DNA of 64,000 nt from Hemerocallis citrina. Taxonomy: Eukaryota; Streptophyta; Magnoliopsida; Asparagales; Asphodelaceae. Positions 48,492-58,977 of this stretch are shown here, piece after piece; the stretch's first letter is position 1, and each line of letters opens with the position of its first letter. The notes beneath the pieces are model-generated. The model had not been told where the DNA came from. It worked only from the letters and a program-made list of their open reading frames with translations, and ran no database searches. Made by a program: the position numbers and the translations under genes. The stretch spans positions 73,475,227 through 73,539,226 of the forward strand of contig CM030366.1 of the NCBI GenBank assembly GCA_017893485.1. Direction: 5' to 3'.

Positions 48492-49150
48492 GAGCATCCG
48501 CAATGGTGTTTCTCATATTTGAGAAAATGGCACAAATAGAAATAGGAAATCGGCGTGATCGCTGCAGTGGTCGTTTGCTATATTTTGGCAAATTTTTAAA
48601 CTTTTTTGAGCAGACGGGACATGTTATCCCGTCCCATGAATTTTTTTATAATTAAATTGGGTTTAATATTTAAAATATTATTTAGTAAATTAATTAACTA
48701 TTAAATTAACCTAAACTATATTTAAATAATCACTAATACCTTAATTAAGTGTTGAATTAAGTGTGATAGTGACCTAAACACTAATTAAATAGTGGGGAAG
48801 TTCTCAAACGAGACATGTTGTCCCGTTTGAGAACTTTTCTCATGAGACAGGACAACATGTCCCGTCCGGCCTTTTGTGTGTGTGTGTGTGTGTATTAGAC
48901 GGGACAACATGTACCGTCTGATTATTAAAAAAATTAAAATAAAAAAAAGCAGACGAAACAACATGTGTCGTCCGATCTGATTAATAAAAATATAAATAAT
49001 CTATATTATGAGAACCGCCATTTCGTTTCCCAAATATGAGAACGTACTGTAGCGCATTTGCTATAAAATGACAAAACAAAAAACAACTGCAGCACCAACT
49101 TCCTCAAAATATGAGAAAATGGCAAATATAGAAAGCGACTGTGGATGCTC
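48492..49150. mobile_element. MITE c: GAGCATC termini, palindrome array
   Basis: Ends GAGCATCCGCAATGG and CGACTGTGGATGCTC, with TTA on both sides (48489-48491, 49151-49153). It contains five palindromes of type ACGGGACAACATGTCCCGT (near 48613, 48808, 48845, 48898 and 48952). A (GT)n tract lies at 48876-48892. It abuts MITE d, with which it shares the TTA. Confidence 0.8.
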
Positions 49151-49153
49151 TTA

Positions 49154-49954
49154 GAGCATCTATAGTCGTTTGCCATTTACCCATTTTTTGAAAAAAATGA
49201 GAAAAAAACGCTCTAGTCGTTTGCCATTTACCTAAATTTTGGGTGTGGCATGAACAGTGTTTGGCCAAATATGGGAGATGAAATGGTTTTTGCCAAAATA
49301 TAGCCAACGAGGAATAATCTTTCGTCTGTTAAATGCAACAAAAAATTATCTTTCGTCGAAGACGTCAGACGAAAAATGAAACACCGCCCCTACACAATCG
49401 CAGCTCAAATCTCATCGGACGAAAGATAATATATCGTTGGAGAGAATTTTTTTCTATCGGACGAGGGATTATTTTTCGTCTATTATTTTATTTTTTTATT
49501 TTTTAAATACGGTCGGACGGGAAAGATTTCCCGTCAGGGAAAGATTTCCCATCCGTGCCATTTTTATTATATAAAAAAAATAAAAACGATCGGACGAGAG
49601 ATTATTCCCCGTCCGTCGATTGAAAAAAAAAACCACATTGGGTTCAGACGGGAGATAATCTCCCATCCAAACATTGTGCTGTTTTTTTAAAAAAATGAAA
49701 TAGGCCTATATATGTGTATGGGGATAAATTAGGTAGTAATTAGGATTATATTAATAGTTAATAGTTAATTATGATTATATTAATAGTTAATTAGGATTAA
49801 ATTAATGAGTTATTTAATGAAAATATTCTTGGATGGAAAATCATTTTCCATCTGTGCAAATTTTTATTTATTTATTTATTTAATTTTTTTTGGTGCGACC
49901 AGCAATCTTCAACTGCCCGGCCAAATTTTGACTTTAAATGACTGCAGTAAAGCT
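49154..49954. mobile_element. MITE d: GAGCATC terminus, palindrome array
   Basis: The left end is GAGCATCTATAGTCGTTTGCC after TTA. The probable right end is AAATGACTGCAGTAAAGCT near 49936-49954, a degenerate reverse complement. Inside are about six palindromes of type ACGGGAGATAATCTCCCAT (near 49308, 49418, 49458, 49513, 49592 and 49648). The right boundary is uncertain because a Mutator-like element follows at once. Confidence 0.6.
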
Positions 49955-49973
49955 AAAATTCCTATATCTATTT

Positions 49974-50240
49974 GTCGCCCAAAATTCGGGGAATTTTTTC
50001 CCAAAATGACCCATTTTTTGAAAGTTTTTCCCAAAACGCCCTAATTTTTTTTTATTCCCAAAGCACCCCTTGAAAGACCGAGTCTAGTATAAACTAGCAC
50101 GGTCTTTCAAAGACCGAGTCTTGCACTCCGAAAATTTGAAGAGCAAGACTCGGTCTTTGAAAGACCGCGCCAGTTTATACTAGAACTTTGGGGTTTTAAT
50201 TGCCCAGATCTCCTTTCTTCTTCTTCTCGACTTTAATTTT
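49974..50240 (+). repeat. Left terminal inverted repeat of the Mutator-like element
   Basis: It shares TTTTTTCCCAAAATGACCC, TTTTTTGAAAGTTTTT, TTCCCAAAGCA, CTCGGTCTTT-type palindromes and GGGGTTTTAATTG..CAGATCTCC with the reverse complement of 57640-57833. It holds two copies of the palindrome GGTCTTTCAAAGACC with flanking CGAGTC. Terminal repeats of Mutator elements carry promoters and transposase sites. Confidence 0.8.
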
Positions 50241-50713
50241 CATCTCTATTTTTTTTTCTTCCTCTCTCTATTCCTCAACGAAACCCATCGCCCCAAAACC
50301 GATTTTCCCTTAAATCGATCGGTACACTCCCCAAAACCGATTATTCTCCCATCGATTTTCGATTTTCCCCATCCTTTCCCCCCAAATTTGATTATTTTTT
50401 TAAACCCAAAATCCCGAAATCCCAATTTCTTATCTCTCGTTTAATTTTGTATTTGTTGGGGGAAGATCTTGGTTGAAGGATCTAGAAGTACTCTACATTG
50501 TCACTATCTCGCTTTGGAATCTCCTACTTGAAAGGTATATTTCTGAAGCTTTTGATAAGCAATTTTTGTGTTAATTTGGGCTATTGTGAAGGTGCTGAGT
50601 TGAAGTTGAGTTATTGTTGACAATGTATAGTAGCCATTGATGTTATTTTTAGGTTTAATTAGAGAATGAAAATAACCAATAAGTAGCAAACGGCATTGTT
50701 ATATAGAAATTGT

Positions 50714-50890
50714 TGTTATGGAGATATTTCGAGAATGTTGTTTTTGTTGTTGAGATGTTGTGGTTGTGGAGATGTTTCTAGATTTTTATTCTTTTTGTTG
50801 TTGAGATGTTGTGGTTGTGGAGATGTTTCTAGATTTTTGTTGTTTTTGTTGTTGAGATGTTGTGGTTGTGGAGATGTTTCGAGATTGTTG
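50714..50890 (+). repeat. 51-bp tandem repeat upstream of the mobile-domain gene
   Basis: Three and a half copies of a unit containing GTTGTTGAGATGTTGTGGTT and GGAGATGTTTCTAGATTT. The unit is open in one frame (GDVSRFL..LLLRCCGC), but I take it as a leader repeat. The stretch 50241-50713 before it holds no feature that I recognise. Confidence 0.75.
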
Positions 50891-50961
50891 TTTTTTATAT
50901 CTAGGTTATGTGTAGTTAATTACAATTTTGTTGAAGTTGTAGGATTTGAATTTTATTGTAA

Positions 50962-53147
50962 ATGGCACGCGCAATGGGGAACATGGAGGAAGGAGAAAGT
51001 AGTACAACTCCACGTGGTGATGGACCACATACTCGCGGTGGACGTGGTCGTGGTCATGGTCGTGCTCGTACCGAGGGTACTAATGTAAGTAATTAATTGT
51101 TGATTCTAATAGAATTATATGATATTTCGGTCTATTGATGTAAATGTTATTGTTATGTAGGTTAAAGTCAATCCAAATGAGGCGGGCACTTCTTCTTCAG
51201 TCCCTTCATCATCGTATATCCCTTCTGGAGGCCCAGAACCCCTCGACCCTTCACTCCTCACTCTTCAACCGTTGCATCGATCGCAGAATATTTGGAACGG
51301 TGAGGCTACGGAGTGCCGCTTTAGGACTGGTCATCTGCTACCTATGGACCCACGTATACACGAGATACTAAGAGACTGTGGGTTCTACGGTATTGCTAGG
51401 ATGACATCCATCAAGTGCGATCGACCTCTTTTGGAAGTACTTCTTGAAAGATGGAGGCCCGAGACACACTCCTTTCACCTGCCAGTTGGGGAGATGACAG
51501 TCACTCTGCAGGACGTTGCCATACTTACCGGGCTTCCAATCGATGGAGAGGCAGTCACAGGATCAATGGACTTCGACCTGGTTTATATAGTCGAGGAGTA
51601 TTTAGGTATCGAAGTTGAAGTCGGTGCGGTTAATGGTAAATTTGTCCGTTTGAAGTGGTTGAAGGACAAGTTTAAGAATAAATTGAATGAAGGTTCAACT
51701 GCGGCGGAGGTGGAGTGCTATTGTAGGGCATACATTCTCACGCTTTTCAGCACCGTATTGTTTCCAAATTCGACAGGAAATAGCATGTCATTGATGTTCT
51801 TGCCATTAATCGCCGACCTAGGTAACCTCCGCCGTTACAGTTGGGGGTAGTGCCGTGCTTTTGTCACTGTACCGGAGTTTATGTTTGTGCAGTATATGTT
51901 CGAACCAGATGAATGGGCCTATGATTTTACTTTAGGTTTGGAGTTGGTAGCGAATTCATGTCGGTCGGCCCGTAGTACGGATCCAATCTCCGCACTAGAC
52001 AGTTCTTCCCGATGACGTGGATATGCTAGCTCCTATCGGTGTTTACTGGACAAGCAAACTAACATCGACAGCCAACCCCAACAGGTGCTTAACATACTAC
52101 TGTAATGAGTTGGATAGGTTGGCAGCTGACTGTGTTGTGTGGATTCCTTACACGGAGGAGCGACTCGTTTGACTGCCGCCTATTTGCACGTACAAACACA
52201 ATTTGTGGCTCACGAAAGCACTGTTAATCAACTTTGGGGGTTCTACTACCCCGATAGAGTTCTACGCCAGTTTGGTCTTCACCAAGAAATTCCAGTTGTC
52301 GAGCCATTCAATGCCGAGATGCACAACATTACAGGAATGGGCCGTACACCCGGACATAATTGGGCTGCTTGCTTCTCTGTGTATGTTCAGAGATGGAATG
52401 TTCACCGTTTCGAAGAAATCATTGGTGGCATTCCACCGTTTGACCTCTCGGTGCATGGGGTGTACATGGCTTGGTACGAGAGAGTCACTAGACGGTATAT
52501 TTCTCCAACATTACAGACTCCTGCTGGAGTGGTAGTCCCGATCCGTCAACCAAGGACCGAACCAGCAGATCAACATGAGGTTGCCGATGTACCAACCAAA
52601 GGGATCCACTGTTCGTGGCTTTGTAAGTTTTAAAGTTTCGTTTTCAATTTTTAAAGTTTATATATAAATTTATTTTTATATATGTATGTGTATATGTAAG
52701 TACCATAATCTTTCAACTTCTCATGATTCTCAGTTGAGCCAGACTTGGGCCATTGCAAAGAAATGTGCAACTATGTTGAATAGCAATGCCGCCGACCAGA
52801 TGAAGGTAACCATACGGGAGATGTTATCTTGCTGTCGTGCACAAGCTGATCTTGTGGGCGAGGGAGCAACGTTAGATTCAATAATAAGGACTCCCACACA
52901 TCGAACGAGCGGCCGTTCTGGTGTCCGACGAAAGAGGGTTGTTCGAAGGCCCCCACCTCAAACTCAAAGCGATTCAGAACACGAAGAACAAGCAGGGGCT
53001 AAGATTAAAGGGGAGGGTATACAACAACAAGCTGGGGGTGAGATTCAAGAAGAGGAGAACATCCCGTTGTCCGGTCTAACGCAGGCAACTTCACAACATG
53101 GTAGACGACAACGAAGACCCACTAACTTCTTCACACCTGACCCTTGA
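50962..53147 (+). pseudogene. Plant-mobile-domain (PMD) protein gene, broken
   Basis: Exon 1 (50962-51084, MARAMGNMEEGESS and an RGGRGRGHGR tract) is joined over a GTAAGT...ATGTAG intron to exon 2 at 51161. Exon 2 has the PMD signature: RTGHLLPMDPRIHEIL, HSFHLPVGEMTVTLQDVAIL, GLPIDGEAVTG, and RRYSWGS-like. An extra G near 51845 shifts the frame, and 51846-52150 contains further stops; the C-terminal PMD part (LWGFYYPDRVLRQFGLHQ, VYMAWYERVTRRY) follows in the first frame. The last exon (from about 52734) ends with a basic, glutamine-rich tail (GRRQRRPTNFF). A frame change before the last intron also indicates decay. Function of such element-borne PMD proteins is unknown. Confidence 0.75.
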
Positions 53148-53936
53148 TTTTTGATGTTATTTTTATGTTAGTTTGATGTTAGTCTGATGTTGTAATATTA
53201 TGAGTTAGTATAATTTTGTAATATTTTGAATTTGGTAGGTATTGTAATATTTTTAGTAAGTTATATTTTGTAGTTTTTATAATGTTCTTAATGTTCTAAT
53301 ATTTTAAATTAGTATTTTGAGTTTGTTGTAATGTTCTTAATGTTGTAATGTTCTTAAATTAGTATTTTGAGTTTGTAGTTTGTAGTTTTAAATTAGTATT
53401 TTTATAATGTTCTTAATGTTCTTAATGTTGTAATGTTCTTTTGGGTTTGTTGATATTAATGAGTTTGTTGATATTAATGTTATGATGTTCTTGTCGTTGT
53501 TGCAGTTGTGGTTGTGGAGATGATGTTATGTTGGGTTTGTTGATATTAATGTTGGGCATATGGAGGTGTTATTGAGATTTTTGTGGAAGTGTGGTTGTAG
53601 AGATGTGGTTGTTGTTGTTGTGGTTGTGGAAGTGTGGTTGTGGAGATGTTGGAGATGATGTGATTGTGGTTGTGGAAGTTGATGTTGTTGTTGGAGATGG
53701 TTGTGGTTGTGGTTGTGGAAGTATGAGTTTTGTTGATGCTGTTGAAGTTGATGTGGTTGTGGAAGTTGATGTTGGAGATGGTTGTGGTTGTGGAGATGTT
53801 GGAGTTGATGTTGTTGTGGTTGTGGTTGTGGAAGTGATTCAATGTGAAAGTATGAGTTTTGTAAAGGGGAAATGCTTTAATAGAAGTGTTGCTGGTGAAA
53901 TTGAAGCCTAGACTCGGTCTTGTGCCTGTAAGCAAA
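53148..53936 (+). repeat. Low-complexity GTT/GTG-rich DNA after the mobile-domain gene
   Basis: 53150-53460 has imperfect repeats of TAATGTTCTTAATGTT and ATTAGTATTTT; 53490-53870 is dominated by GTTGTGGTTGTGGAAGTTGATG units. Reading frames on both strands are repeats of Val/Gly/Asp or His/Asn/Thr and are not genes. Confidence 0.8.
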
Positions 53937-54500
53937 ATTTCAATCAACTTCAAGACTCGGTCTTTCAAAGACCGCTGTCATTTTAACTAGACTCGGTCTT
54001 GATGCTGATTGCAAAATATATCTTGCAGGCGCAAGACTCGGTCTTTCAAAGACCGACTTTAGTTATAATTAGAACGGTCTTTGAAAGACCGAGTCTTGAG
54101 TTCAATCTATTCCAGAGGCGAAGCTGCTCTCTGGAAATGAGTGAATATCACAGTCGGTTTTTGAAAGACCGTTCTAAATATAACTAGAAAGACCGAGTCT
54201 TCAATCTGTGAAATTTTTTTCACTTAGATTGAAGACTCGGTCTTTCAAAGACCGAGTCTAGTTATATTTAGAACGGTCTTTCAAAAACCGACTGTGATAT
54301 TCACTCATTTCCAGAGAGCAGCTTCGCCTCTGAAATAGATTGAACTCAAGACTCGGTCTTTCAAAGACCGCTGTCATTTTAACTAGTCTTGCTCCTGCAA
54401 GATATATTTTGCAATCAGCATCAAGACTCAAAGACCGAGTCTAGTTAAAATGACAGCGGTCTTTGAAAGACCGAGTCTTGAAGCTGATTGATTTTTTTGC
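53937..54500. repeat. Central ~560-bp near-perfect hairpin of the Mutator-like element
   Basis: Arms of about 270 bp (53937-54210 and 54221-54500) are reverse complements with few differences and a loop of about ten bases at 54211-54220. Shared blocks include CTGTCATTTTAACTAG, GATGCTGATTGCAAAATATA, AGGCGAAGCTGCTCTCTGG, and many copies of GGTCTTTCAAAGACC. It lies between the 3' ends of two convergent genes, so read-through transcripts from either would fold on themselves. Confidence 0.9.
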
Positions 54501-54658
54501 GAAGAAACTTCATGATAATTTGATTCGAATATAATACTCTCTTTGGCCAATATTTAAACCTCAATCAATCATACATTTTCGACAATTAAACACATCCAAA
54601 CTAAGTGCTTAGTTCGATATAAATATTACAAACACACTAGAAAGCACATAATCAAATT

Positions 54659-57305
54659 TTAATTGTTTTGAGATGCTCTATTAGTAAATCGATGCTTGTT
54701 GTGTCCTTCCAAACTGCAACTTGAACATTTCATTCTTGTACCCCTGCTAGAACTATCTCTCACATCCATATCTTTGCGTATTCTCATGGATTTAGGTCGG
54801 CCTTTCCGTGAACGTCGCAAACTAGCATCCGGTACGAGTCGTGGACCATTGATAGTAGGCCAATACGCTTGATCTAGAATAGGACTAAACACAGGAGCCC
54901 AAGTTTGTGCTAATGACGTGACAAGGTAAAATTTATCAACATAAGGCTTGTGATCAATTGCACGATATGCACAGGCTGCTAATACATGAGAACAGGGAAT
55001 ATGATATAGATGAAACTTCATACATGTGCATGTTTTCGTACCCAAGTTCACGGTGTACAAGTTCCCACCCTTCCGTTCTCCATTTACCATGCGTATACCC
55101 GTTCTCACGAAAAAAACTCCAGGCTGATGATGAAACATTGTAACCTCATGTTGGTTTGCTCTTTCACGGCGACTATCAATCAAATCATGTACACTTTTAG
55201 CAAAAATCTTCCCTTCACATAAAAGCTTACTAGCTTCCTGTCGACGAGTAGTAAAGTAAGAGTTGAGACGTAAAAAGATCGTCTCAACAATCGCAGTTAC
55301 TGGTAAACTACGGACTCAAGACTAAATTGAAGCATTCTGACAGGTTCGTAGTCATTATTCCATATCTTCGACCTTCATCTGCATAAAGTGCCCATTTCTC
55401 AACCGGCTTCTCTTTCAACCAATTAGCCGCCTCGACATTGACGGTTTCAAGTTCAGCGAGTTTGGCCATGAACTTTTTGGGTTGGTTTTGACAGGCTATA
55501 ATTTTGGCATTTTTCCGCAATGCCTTGCTACCAAATTTACTAAAAAAATTTGTGGCAAAATGACACATACAATATCAATGAAATGCATTCGGTTCGTTCC
55601 AAGCTCCGTTTTGCAAATCCATAGCAGACAATATACCAGCATGACGATCCGAGATAACACACAACTCAGTGCGATCGGTGACATAATACCGGATGCAACT
55701 CATGAACCATGTCCACGTATTTATACTCTCTCCATCAACCAATGCAAATGCAAATGGAAATAAGCAACCATTCGCATCCGGAGAAACAGCAATAAGCAAA
55801 CAACCCTTGTACTTACCATACAAGTGAGTTCCATCTACACTAATAACCGGTCTGTAAGACTTGAAACCTTCAATCGAAGGACCAAATGCCCAAAATAATC
55901 CCTTGAATGTTTCCTCTCTAGGACTAGACTCATATTTATCCCAGTGGACAACGGTTCCTGGATTTGCTGCTTGAATTGCTGTTAGTAGAAAAGGAAACTT
56001 TGTGTATGCTTCTTCGAAGGTACCGAACAACCTCTCAATTACCTTTTGTTTTGCTTTCCAAGCTTTCTTATATAAAATCTGATAATTATATTCTATTTTC
56101 ACAATCTCAATAATTGCCCGCGGCGATAAAGCAATATCTTTCTTCACCACACCCACAATCAAATTACAAACAAGGTTAGCATCAATTTTACAGTGGTCTT
56201 GATTCAGCGTGGGAATCGTACAAGTATGAGGCCCAACTATCTTCTTCACCACAAAATTTCTCTCCCCTTTTGGAACAATAGCTCGTAATCTCCAAGGACA
56301 TCCACCATCACTTACTCCTGGGGGACTTTGTACGATCTCCTCAATTGTACGTTTTCTAGGTGCCATTTTGCATTTAACAGTGTACAGTGATGATGTTGTT
56401 TTCAATGTGAAAAATTCACGATGCTTCTTGATAGAATACACCTTCACAGCTTGCTGAATGGACTCTTAACTTACAAACTCCTGTCCAACATAAAATTCGT
56501 CTACATTGGATGAACTAGAAGACTCTTGTGGAAATGAAGGTACTCTAGCACCTTGAGCCATCTCCTCTGTAACATGAGCGTTAACATTAGCATAGCTATC
56601 AGTAGCTCTCACTTCGTTAGAACTGTTGTTCGTAGGATTTACATTTGCTACTTCATCATTTTCTACACTTTCATCATCGTTTGTTTCTTCCTCTTCTTCA
56701 TCATCGTCTAATAAGCTATTGTTAACCACTGCATTTTGAAAGAGTTCAAATACACTGTCATTTGGAACATAGTCAGGAACCGGACTAGGTTGGCGTGGCA
56801 ACTAAACATCTGTAGAATCCGGGTTTCTTGTATTTGTGAATGAGTTTTCTTGTGAGGACAGTGGATTTGGTTGTGAAGATTGAGCGGGGTTAGACCTCAT
56901 CTGCTGTGTAGGTACTACCCTTATGAAGCTTGAACTGGGAATATCATGTGGCTGAGCATTCAAAATTTGAATTTGATGAATATATAACTCTAATGCAGAC
57001 CAAGCACAATTGGGATCAAATGTCCTAGCAATCATTGACTTCAGTGCATTATCAGTAGATACGAGCACTGTCATAAAATACTGACCATCTCCTCTACCTG
57101 CTGCGTATCGAGCTAAAATTTTCACCTTCCATTGATTCCTATCCCAATTAGTAACTTCATAAATTTTCTCAACTATTTCTGCAAATGTAATGGTACGAGG
57201 TATCCAAACTATTTCCGGATCCTACTCACTATAGCAACTACCAATCTTTGGATCACGAATTATTTCACCACCAAAGTATAACCAAACAGGAATCTCAAGA
57301 TCCAT
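54659..57305 (-). pseudogene. MuDR-type transposase, broken
   Basis: Start ATG at 57305 (MDLEIPVWLYFGGEIIRD). The frame contains the N-terminal region, an acidic linker, the MuDR DNA-binding part (RAIVPKGERNFVVKKIVGPHTC), the DDE core with VDGTHLYGKYKGCLLIAVS and CVISDRHAGILSAM, and the SWIM zinc finger CTCMKFHLYHIPCSHVLAAC near 55030. The C-terminal knuckle reads CSSCSLEGHNKHRF; its last Cys is Arg. Stops are TAG (in YSE-stop-DPE near 57220 and at 56802), TAA (56466) and TGA (55575; family has Arg, CGA). A one-base shift near 55312 separates the SWIM part. About 880 codons in total, usual for the family. No introns are needed. Confidence 0.88.
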
Positions 57306-57639
57306 ACCTACGTATATTTATACGAATATGCGAGTTATTATCTAACCACAAACAAAATCTATAAAAAAAGGTAGAAAATTAAAGGCCAATATTCATCATA
57401 CCTTCACAAGCTTCAAGAATAGAGCCGTAGATATTTGGGTAAAAGAGTTGAAGTTGCTATCCTCTTCAAATTTAACAAAAATCCAAAATATGGATCTTTC
57501 AAAAGATGAGTTAAGGGTTTTTATAGTGGAAGGTAAGAGAGTTAGGAAAGAATTGGTAAATATATTTAGATTGAGATGAGATTTTGTGGATAGGAGGTCG
57601 CCCTAGATTTAGAAAGATGAGTTAGAGAAATAGAATAGG

Positions 57640-57846
57640 TTAAAGTAGAGAGAGAAGAAGAAGAAAGGAGATCTGCACAATTAAAACCCCAAAGTACAAG
57701 ACTCGTTATAACTAGACTCGGTCTTTCAAAGACCGAGTGGGATGCTTTGGGAAATAAAAAAAAAAAGTAGGGCAGTTTGAAAAAAACTTTCAAAAAAGGG
57801 TCATTTTGGGAAAAAATTCAAATTTGGGTGTCGACTACAGATGCTC
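57640..57846 (-). repeat. Right terminal inverted repeat of the Mutator-like element
   Basis: Reverse complement of the left repeat, with one palindrome (near 57715-57740). It ends GACTACAGATGCTC, which is also the terminal sequence of the MITE group a-d. The stretch 57306-57640 between the transposase start and the repeat would hold the transposase promoter; I see no clear box. Confidence 0.7.
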
Positions 57847-57903
57847 TAATAAGCCTCGCTCATTTGATTTTCATCTTCTTCCTTCCTGCAAAAATCAATT
57901 TCG

Positions 57904-58482
57904 ATGGGGAGCCGCCTCGGCCGCCGCGTAATCCACTTCGCGAACCTCCCAATCAAGCTCCATCTCCCGAACCCTCCCTTCGACTCCATCCGCGAATTCG
58001 CCCTCAAGACTGCCCCCTCCGCCTCCAAGATCGAGATCCGCCGCGTCCTCGAGTCCCTGTACGGCTTCGAGATCGAGGACGTCCGGACCCTCAACATGGA
58101 GGGAAAGAAGCGGCACCACGGGCCATACCTTGCCGCGAAGCCGGACTACAAGAAGGCCTATATAATGCTCAAGAACCCGCTGTCGATTTCGCCGGATTTG
58201 TTTCCGGTACCGTGGCTGAAGGAGGCGATGGAGGCGAGGGCGGGGAAGAAAGGTAGGGGGAAGGCGGCGGTAGTGGGGGAGGGGCAGGAGGTGCAGCAGA
58301 AGCACTGGTTGGATGAGCCGGAGAGGGAGAGGGGGGGAGGGGGGGAGAGGAGAGGGGATAAGAGACGCTGTGGCGGCGGTGATTTGGGGAGGAAGAAGGA
58401 AGTGAGGGGGAGAGGCAGGAAGAAGGTAGAGGAGGAGAGCAAGTTCCCTTGGAGTAGCATGAGGTCTTGGAGGTATTTGTGA
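57904..58482 (+). CDS. Mitochondrial large-subunit ribosomal protein uL23m
   Basis: An intact single-exon frame of 192 codons starting MGSRLGRRVIHFANLPIKL. The uL23 fold covers about residues 1-100, with SASKIEIRRVLESLYGF, VRTLNMEGKK and KPDYKKAYIMLKNPL; these match the plant nuclear-encoded mitochondrial L23 family (bacterial type, binds 23S rRNA near the exit tunnel). The C-terminal 90 residues are charged and glycine-rich and end KFPWSSMRSWRYL. The basic N-terminus may serve for import. GC-rich codons contrast with the AT-rich surroundings. The start follows a short leader of about 50 bases after the end of the Mutator-like element. It is the only intact host gene here; the long minus-strand frame opposite it is a shadow of its GC-rich sequence. 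Confidence 0.9.
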   Translation: MGSRLGRRVIHFANLPIKLHLPNPPFDSIREFALKTAPSASKIEIRRVLESLYGFEIEDVRTLNMEGKKRHHGPYLAAKPDYKKAYIMLKNPLSISPDLFPVPWLKEAMEARAGKKGRGKAAVVGEGQEVQQKHWLDEPERERGGGGERRGDKRRCGGGDLGRKKEVRGRGRKKVEEESKFPWSSMRSWRYL

Positions 58483-58977
58483 CATTATATATTCTCTAAT
58501 TTCTTCTTGTTGCTTATTAGGTGTTTGCTTAAATACCATGGAGGTTTTGATGTGTTGATTGTTCGATTAGGTTGTGTGTGGGAATGGAGTTACGAAAACT
58601 GGAGTTTTAGAGAATTATCTCTTAAACTGTAGTTTTTTTTTATCCTTGGGTTGTTTGGGAGCCCACTTGGAGTCAAGCTAATCACAATTATTTCAAATTT
58701 TTTCAGCCCAAAAGTTGAGATAACTCAAGTTATGTCAACTCCACTAAGACTTCTTTTATCTAAACTTTGGCAAATCCCCAAAATTGTGGAGTTTAGTTAG
58801 CTTTAATGGCTTCCCAAACATTCCAAAATTAGTAGACTTATTCAGATTACTTTTTTACTTGAGGTAGAGGTACGATAACTAAATTCTGTAAACCTATCCT
58901 TCCGCTTAAAAATAAACTTTAGCTAACCCAACTCCATTCCCAAACACACCTAGACTGTTATGAATTTTGGAGCATGA
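58483..58977 (+). other. 3' flank of the L23 gene
   Basis: AT-rich DNA that should contain the 3' untranslated region and polyadenylation signals; no AATAAA is close to the stop, but plant signals are loose. No other feature is seen up to the hAT MITE. Confidence 0.4.

Larger units (their letters stand above)
49961..57846. mobile_element. Mutator-like element with transposase and plant-mobile-domain gene
   Basis: Long terminal inverted repeats of some 200-260 bp enclose two convergent genes: a plant-mobile-domain gene on + and a MuDR-type transposase on -. A large hairpin separates their 3' ends. Both genes are broken, so the element is inactive. Left outer end about 49961-49974; right end GACTACAGATGCTC (57833-57846) followed by TAA. 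I could not find a 9-bp target duplication typical of Mutator, so the outermost bases remain uncertain. Plant mobile domains are known to occur in Mutator and gypsy elements as well as in host silencing proteins such as MAIN. Confidence 0.8.

Noticed and set aside
53546..53968. His/Asn/Thr-rich 140-codon minus frame and its plus counterpart
   Set aside because: Products of the GTTGTG low-complexity repeat after the mobile-domain gene.
57895..58539. 214-codon open frame on the minus strand opposite L23
   Set aside because: It is Pro/Leu/Arg-rich and results from the GC-rich codons of the L23 gene; no family resemblance.
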